DNA of 47,196 bases from UBA4660 sp002405435 (GTDB taxonomy: Bacteria; Bacteroidota; Bacteroidia; Flavobacteriales_D; Sanyastnellaceae): assembly GCA_036747335.1 (NCBI GenBank), contig DAIOCL010000008.1, forward strand, positions 1 through 47,196, given 5' to 3'. Position numbers and translations under genes: made by a program. This document shows positions 9,757-18,134 of this stretch, piece after piece. A model generated the notes under the pieces. That model was not told where the DNA came from and did not search any database. It was given only the letters and a program-made list of their open reading frames with translations. The number at the start of each line of letters is the position of its first letter. Positions within the stretch are counted from its first letter, which is position 1.

Positions 9757-9784
9757 CCTTAAGCCTATGTTAAACCGCTTAAGG
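9757..9784. repeat. Inverted repeat between valS and the DUF1573 genes
   Basis: Two 8-bp arms (CCTTAAGC at 9757-9764 and GCTTAAGG at 9777-9784) are separated by 12 bp in the divergent intergenic region. No T tract follows, so an operator-like site is more likely than a terminator, but this is inference. Confidence 0.4.
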
Positions 9785-9846
9785 CGTTGTTAAAGTCAGA
9801 AGCCGGAGGAAAAGTACCCAGCATATTTGCGTCAACAATTACGACA

Positions 9847-10257
9847 ATGAACCGCATCATCCTCCTCTTTCTGGTCGCCGCACTGTCTGCCGGATGCCAA
9901 TCTGAAACCACTTCAGAAGGTCAGGCACAGGCCTCCACTGCGGCAGGGCCGATGTTCAGTGTTGACAAGGAAGTCCATGACTTCGGTACCCTCAAGGCGG
10001 GCGCCGACGGCAGTTGTGTCTTCACGGTCACCAACACCGGCAGTGAGCCGTTGATTATTTCAAAATGTGAAAAGACCTGCGGATGCACAGTTCCGGCCTG
10101 TGATCCTTCGCCGATAGCCCCGGGAGGCAAGAGCGAAATAAAGGTTACCTATGACACCAAGCGCATGGGTCCTTTTAACAAAAACGTCAAGGTGTTTTGC
10201 AATAGCCAGGACGGCGGAGAGAAGACCCTCCGGGTAAAAGGAGAGATAATTGAGTAA
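9847..10257 (+). CDS. DUF1573 lipoprotein (first of three)
   Basis: A 136-residue predicted lipoprotein: hydrophobic N-terminus then the lipobox 'LSAGC'. The start at 9847 is preferred over an in-frame ATG at 9787 because it places the signal peptide at the N-terminus. Residues about 40-135 are a single DUF1573 domain, an immunoglobulin-like beta-sandwich found in Bacteroidota envelope proteins, with the family hallmark 'HDFGTL' and 'FTVTNTGSEPLIISK'. A cysteine-rich segment (CEKTCGCTVPACDPSPI) follows. The function of DUF1573 is not established. A -7-like CATATTTG lies just upstream of the start. Confidence 0.85.
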   Translation: MNRIILLFLVAALSAGCQSETTSEGQAQASTAAGPMFSVDKEVHDFGTLKAGADGSCVFTVTNTGSEPLIISKCEKTCGCTVPACDPSPIAPGGKSEIKVTYDTKRMGPFNKNVKVFCNSQDGGEKTLRVKGEIIE

Positions 10258-10370
10258 TTCTCAGGCGTTAATGTTTAGTTAATGCCAACCTTACATGCAA
10301 CTATAGCCCGTTTTTTGGGTATTAGACCATAGAGAACAACAACAACCATTAAATCAAAAAAATCAATCCG

Positions 10371-10838
10371 ATGAAAAAAACGTTTTTATTCCTCGCCCTG
10401 GCCGTAGCCGGCAGTTTTGCTTCAGCACAGACTGACCCCACTACCGCTCCTGCCACCCCAAGCGGCGCCATCATCACCATCGACAAAGAGGTACACGACT
10501 ACGGTACCCTGGCCTATGGTGCCGACGGAACCTGCGAATTCAAAGTGACCAATACCGGAACGGGTCCGCTCATTCTCAGTAAGTGCAAGGGTTCATGCGG
10601 TTGCACCGTTCCGAAATGCGATCCTAACCCGATCATGCCCGGTTCTTCTTCAATGATTTCCGTGAAGTATGACACCAAGCGCTCAGGCCCGATCAACAAA
10701 AGCGTAACGATCAACTCCAACGCAGACAATGAGCCTACCAAAGTGGTTCGTATCAAAGGTACCGTTGAAGCAGATCCCAACGCAGCGACCACCGGTGCTC
10801 CGGTAAAGTCACCGTCTGGCGCTCCGGAAAACAACTAA
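10371..10838 (+). CDS. DUF1573 secreted protein (second of three)
   Basis: A 155-residue protein with a cleavable signal peptide (MKKTFLFLALAVAGSFASAQ) and one DUF1573 domain (about residues 35-135). It is a clear paralogue of the preceding lipoprotein: 'IDKEVHDYGTLAYGADGTC', 'TNTGTGPLILSKC', the four-cysteine segment CKGSCGCTVPKCDPNP, and 'YDTKRSGPINK' all align. The first paralogue carries a lipid anchor and this one does not. The C-terminal 25 residues are Pro/Ala/Gly-rich and disordered. The gap of 113 bp from the first gene contains an imperfect inverted repeat at 10264-10286. Confidence 0.88.
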   Translation: MKKTFLFLALAVAGSFASAQTDPTTAPATPSGAIITIDKEVHDYGTLAYGADGTCEFKVTNTGTGPLILSKCKGSCGCTVPKCDPNPIMPGSSSMISVKYDTKRSGPINKSVTINSNADNEPTKVVRIKGTVEADPNAATTGAPVKSPSGAPENN

Positions 10839-10856
10839 TTGCTCAGGCCGGCAGCA

Positions 10857-11231
10857 ATGAGATTTTTCATCGCGGTTGGCTGTATCCTACTGAACTCCGC
10901 AATTGCCTCGGCGCAATTTGCGGAGTTCTCTTTTTCTGAGCGCATCTGCAAGTTTGATGCAGTGCGGGAAGGCACGCCGCTCAGCCATAATTTCACCTTC
11001 ACCAATACAGGTGAGGTACCCTTAATCATTACCGGTTATCATGTCGAATGCGCATGTACCCGGGCCGAATACCCCAAAGAACCGGTGATGCCTGGTCAAG
11101 AAGGGATAATCCGGGTTGAGTTTGATACCCGCGGCAAGACCGGCTGGCAGTATCGGAAGATTTTACTCGACGCCAACACACGCAAAGGCAGCGAAAACAT
11201 TGAGATCAGGGTAAAGGTGAATCCAGCCTGA
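10857..11231 (+). CDS. DUF1573-like secreted protein (third of three)
   Basis: A 124-residue protein with a signal peptide (MRFFIAVGCILLNSAIASAQ). The ATG at 10857 was chosen because it starts that peptide; an in-frame TTG at 10839 is also possible. It keeps the DUF1573 pattern ('KFDAVREGTPLSHNFTFTNTGEVPLIITG', here given in two parts: KFDAVREG and FTFTNTGEVPLII) but is the most diverged copy. The cysteine cluster is reduced to 'ECACTRAEYPKEPVMPG', and 'YDTKR' becomes 'FDTRGK'. It begins 18 bp after the second copy and is probably co-transcribed with it. Confidence 0.8.
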   Translation: MRFFIAVGCILLNSAIASAQFAEFSFSERICKFDAVREGTPLSHNFTFTNTGEVPLIITGYHVECACTRAEYPKEPVMPGQEGIIRVEFDTRGKTGWQYRKILLDANTRKGSENIEIRVKVNPA

Positions 11232-11287
11232 TAAAAAAAAATGAACCCGGGTAATCGTTTGCGGTACTGACGGCAAACCAATACCCC

Positions 11288-12289
11288 ATGAAAAAAAATC
11301 CGTTCTTACTGCCGCTGCTCTGCGGCATTTTTTGTCAGCTCCAGCTCAACGCCCAGTCCGCGGGCAATATTCTCTACAACGAAGACCAGCGCTGGCTTAC
11401 CCAAAACCAAAGTTTTTTCGACAAGGCCTTCTTCTCAAACCCCAACGAGGTGCTGCTGGAAGTGAACGCCATGTACAATGTGAAGGCCGACAGCTACCTG
11501 GCCATCTTTAACCTGATTCAGGCGGGAAATACCGCACGGGAGACCGACTCTCTCATGAACGAACGCATCGCCCGCTTTCGCCGTGACCTGGAGAAAATCG
11601 GCATTTCCGGATCTGATGTGGTGATTGACATGCTCACCATGGTACCGGTGTACGAAATCGCCACCGAACGCAAATTGTTTTCCCGCACGTACACCGAGAT
11701 ACCCGCCGGATTTGAGGTTCAGAAAAACATACACGTACACTTCAGTGACGATCAGAAGCTGGACAAGATCATCACCGCGGCAGCCATCAATGAAATATAT
11801 GACCTGATTAAGGTAGATTACTACGTAAAAAACACGCAGAAACTCTATGACTCCCTGCGCACCGAAGCGAGCAAACTGGTGCAAAAGCGGATTGATCAGT
11901 ATAAGTCGCTGGGCGTTGCCATGGAAGGACAATGGACATTGGCCACTGACAAGATCGGGGTGTTTTTCCCGCTTGACCGCTATACCCGTTACCAAAGCAG
12001 TTCGAGCATTTCGATGGATGCGGTAAAAAACAAATCAGCGCTGACGCAGATCCGCCGGCCCAACACGATGTATTACAACAAGATTCCTTACAACGGTTAC
12101 GACATCATCTTCAACCCGGAGATTATTGAACCTTCGGTACAATACACCTACAACCTGCAGGTCAAGCTGACGCTTGAGAAAAAGCCTGCGAAAGAAGTGA
12201 AGCCCGAAACCGTGAAGGAGATTGTTAAAGAATACAGGTACCTATTGGTGACTTCCGAGGGCGACATCAAAGAACTGCCTTCCAAGTGA
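11288..12289 (+). CDS. Periplasmic SIMPL-like (DUF541) protein
   Basis: A 333-residue protein with an N-terminal signal peptide ending near 'LQLNAQ'. Residues about 55-215 resemble a SIMPL/DUF541 domain: a 'V.A..D.Y' start, 'TARETDSLMNERIARFRRDL', 'IGISGSDVVID', a 'VPVYE' strand, 'GFEVQKNIHVHFSD', and a final helix before 'KSLGV'. The match is by pattern only. The C-terminal 120 residues are not recognised; the last part is Lys/Glu-rich and helical. SIMPL proteins are periplasmic or outer-membrane associated and of poorly known role. It follows the DUF1573 genes by 56 bp. Confidence 0.7.
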   Translation: MKKNPFLLPLLCGIFCQLQLNAQSAGNILYNEDQRWLTQNQSFFDKAFFSNPNEVLLEVNAMYNVKADSYLAIFNLIQAGNTARETDSLMNERIARFRRDLEKIGISGSDVVIDMLTMVPVYEIATERKLFSRTYTEIPAGFEVQKNIHVHFSDDQKLDKIITAAAINEIYDLIKVDYYVKNTQKLYDSLRTEASKLVQKRIDQYKSLGVAMEGQWTLATDKIGVFFPLDRYTRYQSSSSISMDAVKNKSALTQIRRPNTMYYNKIPYNGYDIIFNPEIIEPSVQYTYNLQVKLTLEKKPAKEVKPETVKEIVKEYRYLLVTSEGDIKELPSK

Positions 12290-12324
12290 GCAGGGAAGAA
12301 GCCTGAAACCTGAGTCGATAAAAA

Positions 12325-12358
12325 AAGCGGAGCATATTCCTGGAAATATGCTCCGCTT
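12325..12358 (-). terminator. Strong hairpin terminator for the M36 protease
   Basis: A 14-bp perfect stem (12325-12338 with 12345-12358) and a 6-nt loop. Read on the minus strand, it is followed by a run of seven T, so it ends the protease transcript. It may also stop the convergent SIMPL-like gene, though without a good T tract in that direction. Confidence 0.85.
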
Positions 12359-12389
12359 GCATTGCATGCACAGGCTTCCGCCTGATGTA

Positions 12390-15389
12390 TTATTCGGGTT
12401 GTACCGTAATCCTTCGGCTGTCGGTATAGGTACCGGCCTGACAGCGCAGCAGATACATGCCTGCCTGCAGGTCGCGAACAGGAAGGCGCAGGCGTTGCAG
12501 GCCCCGTCCCAAGGTACCGGGCTCGACCGTTCTTGCGAGCCTGCCTGTAGCGTCAAAGAGTTGCACCGACACAGTTTCCGCCGCGGGCAGTTCGAAGTCA
12601 ATCCAGACATGATCAATGGCCGGGTTCGGGTATACCTCAAGGGCCATACCCACTTCCTCCTCAGACACGTTCTGCTCAATGAGGTTATCGTAAACCACAA
12701 AGTCATCCACGGCCGCTTCAATCAACGAACCGCCATCGAGGTTTTCTCCGATGGTGGTACTGTCGCTGGCGATGAACTGGAGTCTAACCGAGCTGGTGGC
12801 GTCCACGTAGTCTAGCACCCTGAAGGCATTCCGGCGCCACGACATATCATCAGTCAGCGTATTTTCCACCAGGGTCCAGGTGCTGCCGTTGTCGTCGCTG
12901 ATGCGCACCTGCCACCAGTCGGTGCCCGGATTGGCACCACCGGGAGGACTGTTGGTGTAATAACGCCAGTAGGCGATCACGGGGTTGGTGTATTCCGACA
13001 TGTCAATCACGCTGGTTTGCAGGGTAGTTTTTCCGGCATCCACGTCATTGGTGCCGATCGGGTCTGCAGGCGCTGCATTACCGGTAACGAAACAGAATTC
13101 GCCACCGGGAGTATGCTGAAACTCCACCTGCACCATATTGCCGCCATCCCCGTAGCTTCCTACAGGTTCATCGAATACCCATTCACCTGACTCTGCATTG
13201 TCGCCGGCAATACCTTCCTGCCACGGACCCCAGTCTTCGTAATCATCGCAGTCATGGCGGCCTTCCACCTGCACACCGACAATGATGAAATACGGCAGGT
13301 TGGCGTTGGACTCATAGTTGGCTGCCACGGGCTGCACATTGCTCACATTGCCAAAGACATCAACGGCTGATAGATAGTATGCAATGACAGTGCCCTTGGG
13401 CTGAGCGGGAATGAGTGCCTGGTAGGCAGTACCTCCCGTGTTGGTCATCGGCACGGTGGTCCATGCATTATCGCTGTTAAGGCGGTAGTGGAGACCGACT
13501 TCGTCCATGAAGGGCACAAAATCGAAGTCGAGGGTCAGTGTGGCATTGATTTCAATGTCTTCTTCCGGCACGGCAGCTTCGAGGTCATTGTGATAAAGCG
13601 TGGCGTTGCTGAGCAGGGTAATTCCGTGCAGGGCAAAACCCTCGATGATAGCCGCTGCATTAGGCGTTCCGTTGGAGATATCGCCGTCATCGTCGTCTGC
13701 CATCAGTGCGTCAATCAGCACGTCGGTGTAAGCTTCACCTTCGTTTCCGTTAAAACTCTCCGCCTGAAGGCCCGCATAGGCCTCCACAAAAATCGGCATG
13801 GTAACGTTCCAGTCAGCGCCCATCAGCAGGTGCGAGTCCCACCAGGCACCCATAATGATTTCACCATCTGCGTGCACCTGTCCGACAAGATCCTCCGGGT
13901 AGACCTTGCCGTCGATATCGTAGCGCCTGATTCCATCTTCGCTATCGGTATAAAATCCTGACGCGAGAACCGGGTTGTTGGTGAGTGAAATCGCCCAGAA
14001 GTCGGCATATCCCTCACCCATGGCGCCATTGATCCAGGCACCGCCCAGGTCCTGGTAAAAGAAGTCGTTGATGCCGTGGCCGTATTCGTGGTACACCACG
14101 TCAGCGATGAGAGAAGTGGCATTGCATCCGCCTCCGATGTCGTAGAAGTTGATGGACGAGCCGTCATAGAATGCGTTGCATGATCCTTCCACATCAATAT
14201 TGGTAGTCAGCTGAAAGTCCATACCCTCGAAATCAGGCATCCAGGCTTTCTGGTGGGCGTGTATTTCATTTACGCTTTTATAGGTCGAGCGCTCCTTGAT
14301 ATTGGCGCTTGCGTTGAATGACTGGTTATTGACGCCATCGGCCATCATAAAGCTAAAGGTGGGCGTGACCCCGTTGGTATAGATGCGGCTCCATGAACCC
14401 ATCAACCTCACATTGGCGGTGGTACCGGGTATTTCGTTTACCACTACATGACCATTTTCATCAGTGGTATAGGTATCTCCGCCCGCTGTGAATTCGATAT
14501 TGGGCATTGGATAATTCTGGATGGCGTCATAGGGGGACGACGGGTAGGCATCACCGGTGAGATTGACTTCCACTACCAGGCAGCTGAGGTTGGCGGGATT
14601 GGCCGGTGCAGGTTCCGGATGTCCGCAGTGCTTACCACAGATATGGGCCACCTTATTTTGTCTCATCAGCAATTCGCCGCTGTGGGCATCTACATAGGTG
14701 AGGTAATTACCGGGAATGTTTTCACTGTTGAGGGTTTTAACCATGCAGGAATATACAAGGCGCAGCGAATAGGCGTCTTGGTTGGGCACGGGGAGCACAG
14801 ACAGCACACCATTGCACGAGGCGTCGGTCACCGTGGCCGCGATTCCCGAGCCGGCGAGCGCTGCGGCCTGGGCAGCGGTTATACCGGGCTGAACGTTGAT
14901 TTCAGCCGAAGGGAATACGTCTGCAGCAAACAATACTACCTGGTTATTGAAAAGCTTGACCGAGGCCCGGCTGCCGATGATTTCCAGGCCCTGATAATAC
15001 TGGTTGAAATTGGCCCAGGTATACTTTCCTTCGATAGGCGCACCGGTCGGTTGCAACTGGTCAACCGGAAAGCCGGGAAGGCCCAGGAAGGAAGTGAAAA
15101 AATTGATGCCTATCTCATGCGGGGAATTACCCGGCACCGGAATGGGTTGGCCATAAGCCCTGTGGGGAAGGCCCGAACGCTCGTTGAAGTGCGCGTACCA
15201 GGTTCCGTGGTTGTCAAGAAAACCCTGCCAGAAAGGGCTCTCGCGCAACGCCTGCTGACGGCTATTGTCTGCGGGCCGTGATTTATACATCCTGATTTCA
15301 GCCGGATCAAATCCGCCCGATGGATCCAGCTGGGTAAAACCAGTCAAGGCAAATAGGGAAACAACAAGAAGTGAGAATGACTTTTTCAT
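12390..15389 (-). CDS. M36-type metalloprotease with T9SS sorting domain
   Basis: A 999-residue secreted zinc protease. The start at 15389 gives a signal peptide (MKKSFSLLVVSLFALTGFTQ). Residues about 40-240 form an FTP/PepSY-type inhibitory propeptide. The catalytic domain holds the zinc motif HEYGH at residues 434-438 and the third-ligand motif 'GEGYADF' about 30 residues later, the fungalysin (M36) arrangement. A 'DDDDGDISNGTPN' segment follows. The next 350 residues are beta-rich, and the end is a type A T9SS sorting domain starting at 'LEVYPNPAIDHV' and finishing 'RRITVQPE'. Family knowledge predicts export by Sec and T9SS, then surface attachment or release. It is monocistronic with its own terminator. 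Confidence 0.93.
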   Translation of the reverse strand: MKKSFSLLVVSLFALTGFTQLDPSGGFDPAEIRMYKSRPADNSRQQALRESPFWQGFLDNHGTWYAHFNERSGLPHRAYGQPIPVPGNSPHEIGINFFTSFLGLPGFPVDQLQPTGAPIEGKYTWANFNQYYQGLEIIGSRASVKLFNNQVVLFAADVFPSAEINVQPGITAAQAAALAGSGIAATVTDASCNGVLSVLPVPNQDAYSLRLVYSCMVKTLNSENIPGNYLTYVDAHSGELLMRQNKVAHICGKHCGHPEPAPANPANLSCLVVEVNLTGDAYPSSPYDAIQNYPMPNIEFTAGGDTYTTDENGHVVVNEIPGTTANVRLMGSWSRIYTNGVTPTFSFMMADGVNNQSFNASANIKERSTYKSVNEIHAHQKAWMPDFEGMDFQLTTNIDVEGSCNAFYDGSSINFYDIGGGCNATSLIADVVYHEYGHGINDFFYQDLGGAWINGAMGEGYADFWAISLTNNPVLASGFYTDSEDGIRRYDIDGKVYPEDLVGQVHADGEIIMGAWWDSHLLMGADWNVTMPIFVEAYAGLQAESFNGNEGEAYTDVLIDALMADDDDGDISNGTPNAAAIIEGFALHGITLLSNATLYHNDLEAAVPEEDIEINATLTLDFDFVPFMDEVGLHYRLNSDNAWTTVPMTNTGGTAYQALIPAQPKGTVIAYYLSAVDVFGNVSNVQPVAANYESNANLPYFIIVGVQVEGRHDCDDYEDWGPWQEGIAGDNAESGEWVFDEPVGSYGDGGNMVQVEFQHTPGGEFCFVTGNAAPADPIGTNDVDAGKTTLQTSVIDMSEYTNPVIAYWRYYTNSPPGGANPGTDWWQVRISDDNGSTWTLVENTLTDDMSWRRNAFRVLDYVDATSSVRLQFIASDSTTIGENLDGGSLIEAAVDDFVVYDNLIEQNVSEEEVGMALEVYPNPAIDHVWIDFELPAAETVSVQLFDATGRLARTVEPGTLGRGLQRLRLPVRDLQAGMYLLRCQAGTYTDSRRITVQPE

Positions 15390-15523
15390 TTTCTTTACGA
15401 GGTTTAGTTGACGGTGTGAATTTCGCAAAAGCAAGACGTCAGCCCATCAAGTTTTTTTCAGGGTATAAGAATCTTAACCTGGCGCAACAACCTCGGGAAT
15501 TACAATCGGGCAGGTAAATACCC

Positions 15524-15697
15524 TCAGGTATTGGCCTCGATGAAATGAAAGACCGCAGACTTTAGCTCGGGATGCGCGGGATTGGCAGTGCCGCTGGCAT
15601 CTGGTTGGGTAGCCTGGTAGTTGAACAAAGTGAGCCTTTCGGAGAGCCTTTTCTTCAACAAAATCCGGTCGTGCGCATTAGGTGTTGTCATGTCCAT
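15524..15697 (-). CDS. Possible small protein of 57 residues
   Basis: This reading frame lies in the 458-bp gap between the M36 protease and the repeat-protein gene. It begins MDMTTPNAHDRILLKKRLSE and ends 'KSAVFHFIEANT', with a basic helical first half. A TACTTTCA element resembling a Bacteroidota -7 box lies about 14 bp upstream on the same strand. The frame extends further upstream, but that part runs antisense to the next gene and looks non-coding. I recognise no family. The rest of the gap (15390-15523 and 15698-15847) shows no gene. Confidence 0.3.
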   Translation of the reverse strand: MDMTTPNAHDRILLKKRLSERLTLFNYQATQPDASGTANPAHPELKSAVFHFIEANT

Positions 15698-15847
15698 CTT
15701 GAGGGGATGAAAGTAACGTGGTTCTAAAACCCTTATTCCGCAGACCGCGGGATATTTTTCAACATTGGCGAATCTTATTAACCATCTACGGGCATGCACG
15801 GGGCCATGAAGCGAATTCCGCTGCGTTGAATCCACCATCTTTGTCTT

Positions 15848-16261
15848 ATGAATAGCGCCTATCCTGCCAAAATCATCATCGCCTGGGGTGAAGCCATCAG
15901 CGGCAACCGCGACATTCGCGAGTGGCTGATGGCCAATGGTTATCCTGAATTGGGCTTGTTTGTCTATGCCCTGCACCACAAGGAGGATGCGAGGCGCTGG
16001 CTGATCGAAAACGGCCATGCCCACCTGATGGCGCTGATTCATGGTGCGGAAGGGCAACAGGCTGCCCTGCAATGGCTGAATAAATTCGGTTTTGATATTT
16101 TGGAAAACATGGCCCGCGGGGCAGACAACGACGACGTGGCGGTTCAGTGGTTATTGACAAGGGGATTCAATGACATGGCCGGCGTGGCGCTCAAGATCAG
16201 GTCGGTGAAAAACCAGATTGAAAGAGACAACAACGATGTACACAGGATTTCTTCGGAATAA
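15848..16261 (+). CDS. Protein of tandem 25-residue W-L-x3-G repeats
   Basis: A 137-residue protein without a signal peptide. It consists of four tandem units with an exact 25-residue period, each opening with W-L-x3-G: Trp26, Trp51, Trp76 and Trp101 (for example 'REWLMANGYPEL', 'RRWLIENGHAHL', 'LQWLNKFGFDIL', 'VQWLLTRGFNDM'). Each unit looks like a helix pair, giving a small alpha-solenoid suited to protein binding. The family is not one I can name. Its 3' end overlaps the histidine kinase start by 26 bp, so translation may be coupled and a signalling role is a reasonable guess. Confidence 0.75.
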   Translation: MNSAYPAKIIIAWGEAISGNRDIREWLMANGYPELGLFVYALHHKEDARRWLIENGHAHLMALIHGAEGQQAALQWLNKFGFDILENMARGADNDDVAVQWLLTRGFNDMAGVALKIRSVKNQIERDNNDVHRISSE

Positions 16262-17255
16262 GTCGCTGTATCGTTGGCTGATGGCGCTGTTGGGGGTGGT
16301 AATGGCCGCAAGGGTTGCTCCCGGCCAGGCCGATACTTCCTTTCTGTATATCCGCACGGAATCAGGCTGGGTTCGGTCCGATTCTCTAGCCGGCCGTGAG
16401 TTTCGCCTGCACGCCGACAGCCTGCAACTTGCCGTGGGCATGCGCGGCCCTTCGGGCGCGGTGGAAGAATCAGCCACACTGTCGGTAGCCGTAGATACCG
16501 GTGCGCGCCGCCGCGGATGGCTCCTGGTTGCGGCTGCGGTAACCTTTGCGGTGGCCGCCTACCTGCTTTTTAGGTATTTTCTTCGCCGGTCGCGCCGTGA
16601 GGCCCTGCTGAAAGCGCAACTGGCCGACCTCGAGCGGAGTGCGCTCCAGGCTCAGATGAACCCGCATTTTATATTCAATTCGCTCAACTCCATACAGAGC
16701 TATATCGCCAATAACGAAAATGACAAGGCCAACCGCTTTCTCGCCAAGTTTTCGCGGCTGATCCGCGCCATGCTCAACCATTCGCGCTCTTCCCTCATTA
16801 CGCTGAAGGAGGAGATTGAGTCGCTCTCGCTGTATATGGAACTGGAAAAGATGCGGTTTAAGGAGAAGTTTGATTTTGAGATCACGGTTGACCCGGACCT
16901 CGAGCCGGAGGCGGTCAAACTACCGCCGCTGCTCATACAGCCTTACCTCGAGAATGCGATCATCCATGGACTGGCGCAGGCGCGGTCAACAGGAAAAATT
17001 GACTTGTACTATATGCTTGTCGGGCGGTATTTACTGGCCACTGTCACCGATAATGGTATCGGTATTGAGGCGAGCCGCAAGCTGAAAGACGGCACCCAGG
17101 CCTTGCATAAGTCGGTGGGTATGTCCATTACCCAAAAAAGGCTGCAGTTGCTCGACGAGGGCGACGCTGACCCCAAGGTGAAGATTGAAGAAATCAGAGA
17201 CCGGCACGGCGAAGTGCTGGGCACCAAGGTCGAGGTGAGGATCAGGGTAAGGTAA
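16236..17255 (+). CDS. LytS-type sensor histidine kinase
   Basis: A 339-residue membrane kinase. Residues 1-30 form a signal peptide or first helix, about 60 residues form a short periplasmic part, a transmembrane helix spans about 94-115, and a coiled linker follows. The His_kinase domain has the phospho-acceptor His144 in 'MNPHFIFNSLNS'. The ATPase part has the N box ('QPYLENAIIHG') and 'TDNGIGIE'. ATG 16236 is preferred to an in-frame TTG at 16218. The sensor domain is very small for this family, which often carries seven-bladed or TPR sensors. It pairs with the LytTR regulator 94 bp downstream. Confidence 0.93.
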   Translation: MYTGFLRNKSLYRWLMALLGVVMAARVAPGQADTSFLYIRTESGWVRSDSLAGREFRLHADSLQLAVGMRGPSGAVEESATLSVAVDTGARRRGWLLVAAAVTFAVAAYLLFRYFLRRSRREALLKAQLADLERSALQAQMNPHFIFNSLNSIQSYIANNENDKANRFLAKFSRLIRAMLNHSRSSLITLKEEIESLSLYMELEKMRFKEKFDFEITVDPDLEPEAVKLPPLLIQPYLENAIIHGLAQARSTGKIDLYYMLVGRYLLATVTDNGIGIEASRKLKDGTQALHKSVGMSITQKRLQLLDEGDADPKVKIEEIRDRHGEVLGTKVEVRIRVR

Positions 17256-17301
17256 CCCTTTTTTCGGGGCCGTCGCGGCTGCCGGATCGCCGGGCGTTCA
17301 G

Positions 17302-17332
17302 TTGTTACCATGCGGGCTTTCGGCTACTTTCG
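17302..17332 (+). promoter_or_regulatory. Candidate Bacteroidota promoter for the LytTR regulator
   Basis: TTG (17302-17304), a 20-bp spacer and TACTTTCG (17325-17332) match the Bacteroidota TTG/TAnnTTTG consensus with one mismatch. It ends 17 bp before the ATG at 17350, suggesting that the regulator can be transcribed apart from its kinase. Confidence 0.45.
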
Positions 17333-17349
17333 CTGCGACCAAAGCACCT

Positions 17350-18096
17350 ATGTTACGAACCATTCTTATTGACGACGAAGCCGATGCGCGTTCGGCCCTG
17401 CGGAGTTTCATTGCGCAGTATTGTCCGCAAGTGACTATTGTTGACGAGGCGACAGGCGTAAAAGACGGTTTCAGAAAAATCAGCCTGCACCAGCCTGATC
17501 TGGTGTTGCTCGATATCCAGATGGAAGACGGCACCGGCTTTGACCTGCTCGAAAAAATCAAGGTTCCCTCCTTCTCCGTAATCTTCACGACCGCCTTTGA
17601 CAATTTCGCCGTGCGTGCATTCAAATATGCAGCCGTTGACTATCTGCTTAAACCCATTGATCCCGATGAACTCATCGAGGCCATTGGCAAGGCCACGCGC
17701 CACAAGTCGGGAAACGCCGAACGGATCGACCACCTGCTCGAATTGCGGCAGCAGCAAAAGATTGACCGCATCACACTCTCTTCTCAGGATAGTTACACGG
17801 TGGTGAAGCTGGACCACATTCTGCGGCTCGAGAGCGACAGCAACTACACCCATTTTTTTCTGTTGGGCAAGGAGAAAATTACCGTGCCACGGTCTTTAAA
17901 AGAGTTTGAAGAACTGTTGCCGCACGACCGCTTTTTCCGCACACACCAGTCGCACATCATCAACCTGGCCTACGTAAAGAAGTTTGTGAAGGAGGAGGGC
18001 GGTTATGTTGTGATGGAAGACGGCAGCGAGGTGTTGGTGGCGCGCAGGCGCAAGGATGATTTTATTCAGGTACTCACCGGAAAATCTCCCGACTGA
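17350..18096 (+). CDS. LytTR-family response regulator
   Basis: A 248-residue two-component regulator. The receiver domain (residues 1-120) has the acidic pocket 'IDDE' (8-10), the phospho-acceptor Asp55 in 'LVLLDIQMEDG', Thr in 'IFTTAFD' and Lys in 'YLLKPI'. Residues about 145-245 form a LytTR DNA-binding domain, with 'ILRLESDSNYTHFFL' and 'RTHQSHIINLAYV'. The ATG at 17350 places the receiver at the N-terminus. It is the cognate regulator of the LytS-type kinase just upstream; targets are not evident from the sequence. Confidence 0.95.
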   Translation: MLRTILIDDEADARSALRSFIAQYCPQVTIVDEATGVKDGFRKISLHQPDLVLLDIQMEDGTGFDLLEKIKVPSFSVIFTTAFDNFAVRAFKYAAVDYLLKPIDPDELIEAIGKATRHKSGNAERIDHLLELRQQQKIDRITLSSQDSYTVVKLDHILRLESDSNYTHFFLLGKEKITVPRSLKEFEELLPHDRFFRTHQSHIINLAYVKKFVKEEGGYVVMEDGSEVLVARRRKDDFIQVLTGKSPD

Positions 18097-18134
18097 GGTC
18101 AGGCCGCACCCTGGCTTTCAGTCACGCTGCAGCA

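Noticed and set aside
15698..16072. Upstream extension of the minus-strand small frame into the repeat-protein gene
   Set aside because: This part runs antisense to a gene with clear repeats, and its composition looks non-coding; only the 57-residue end was kept as a weak candidate.
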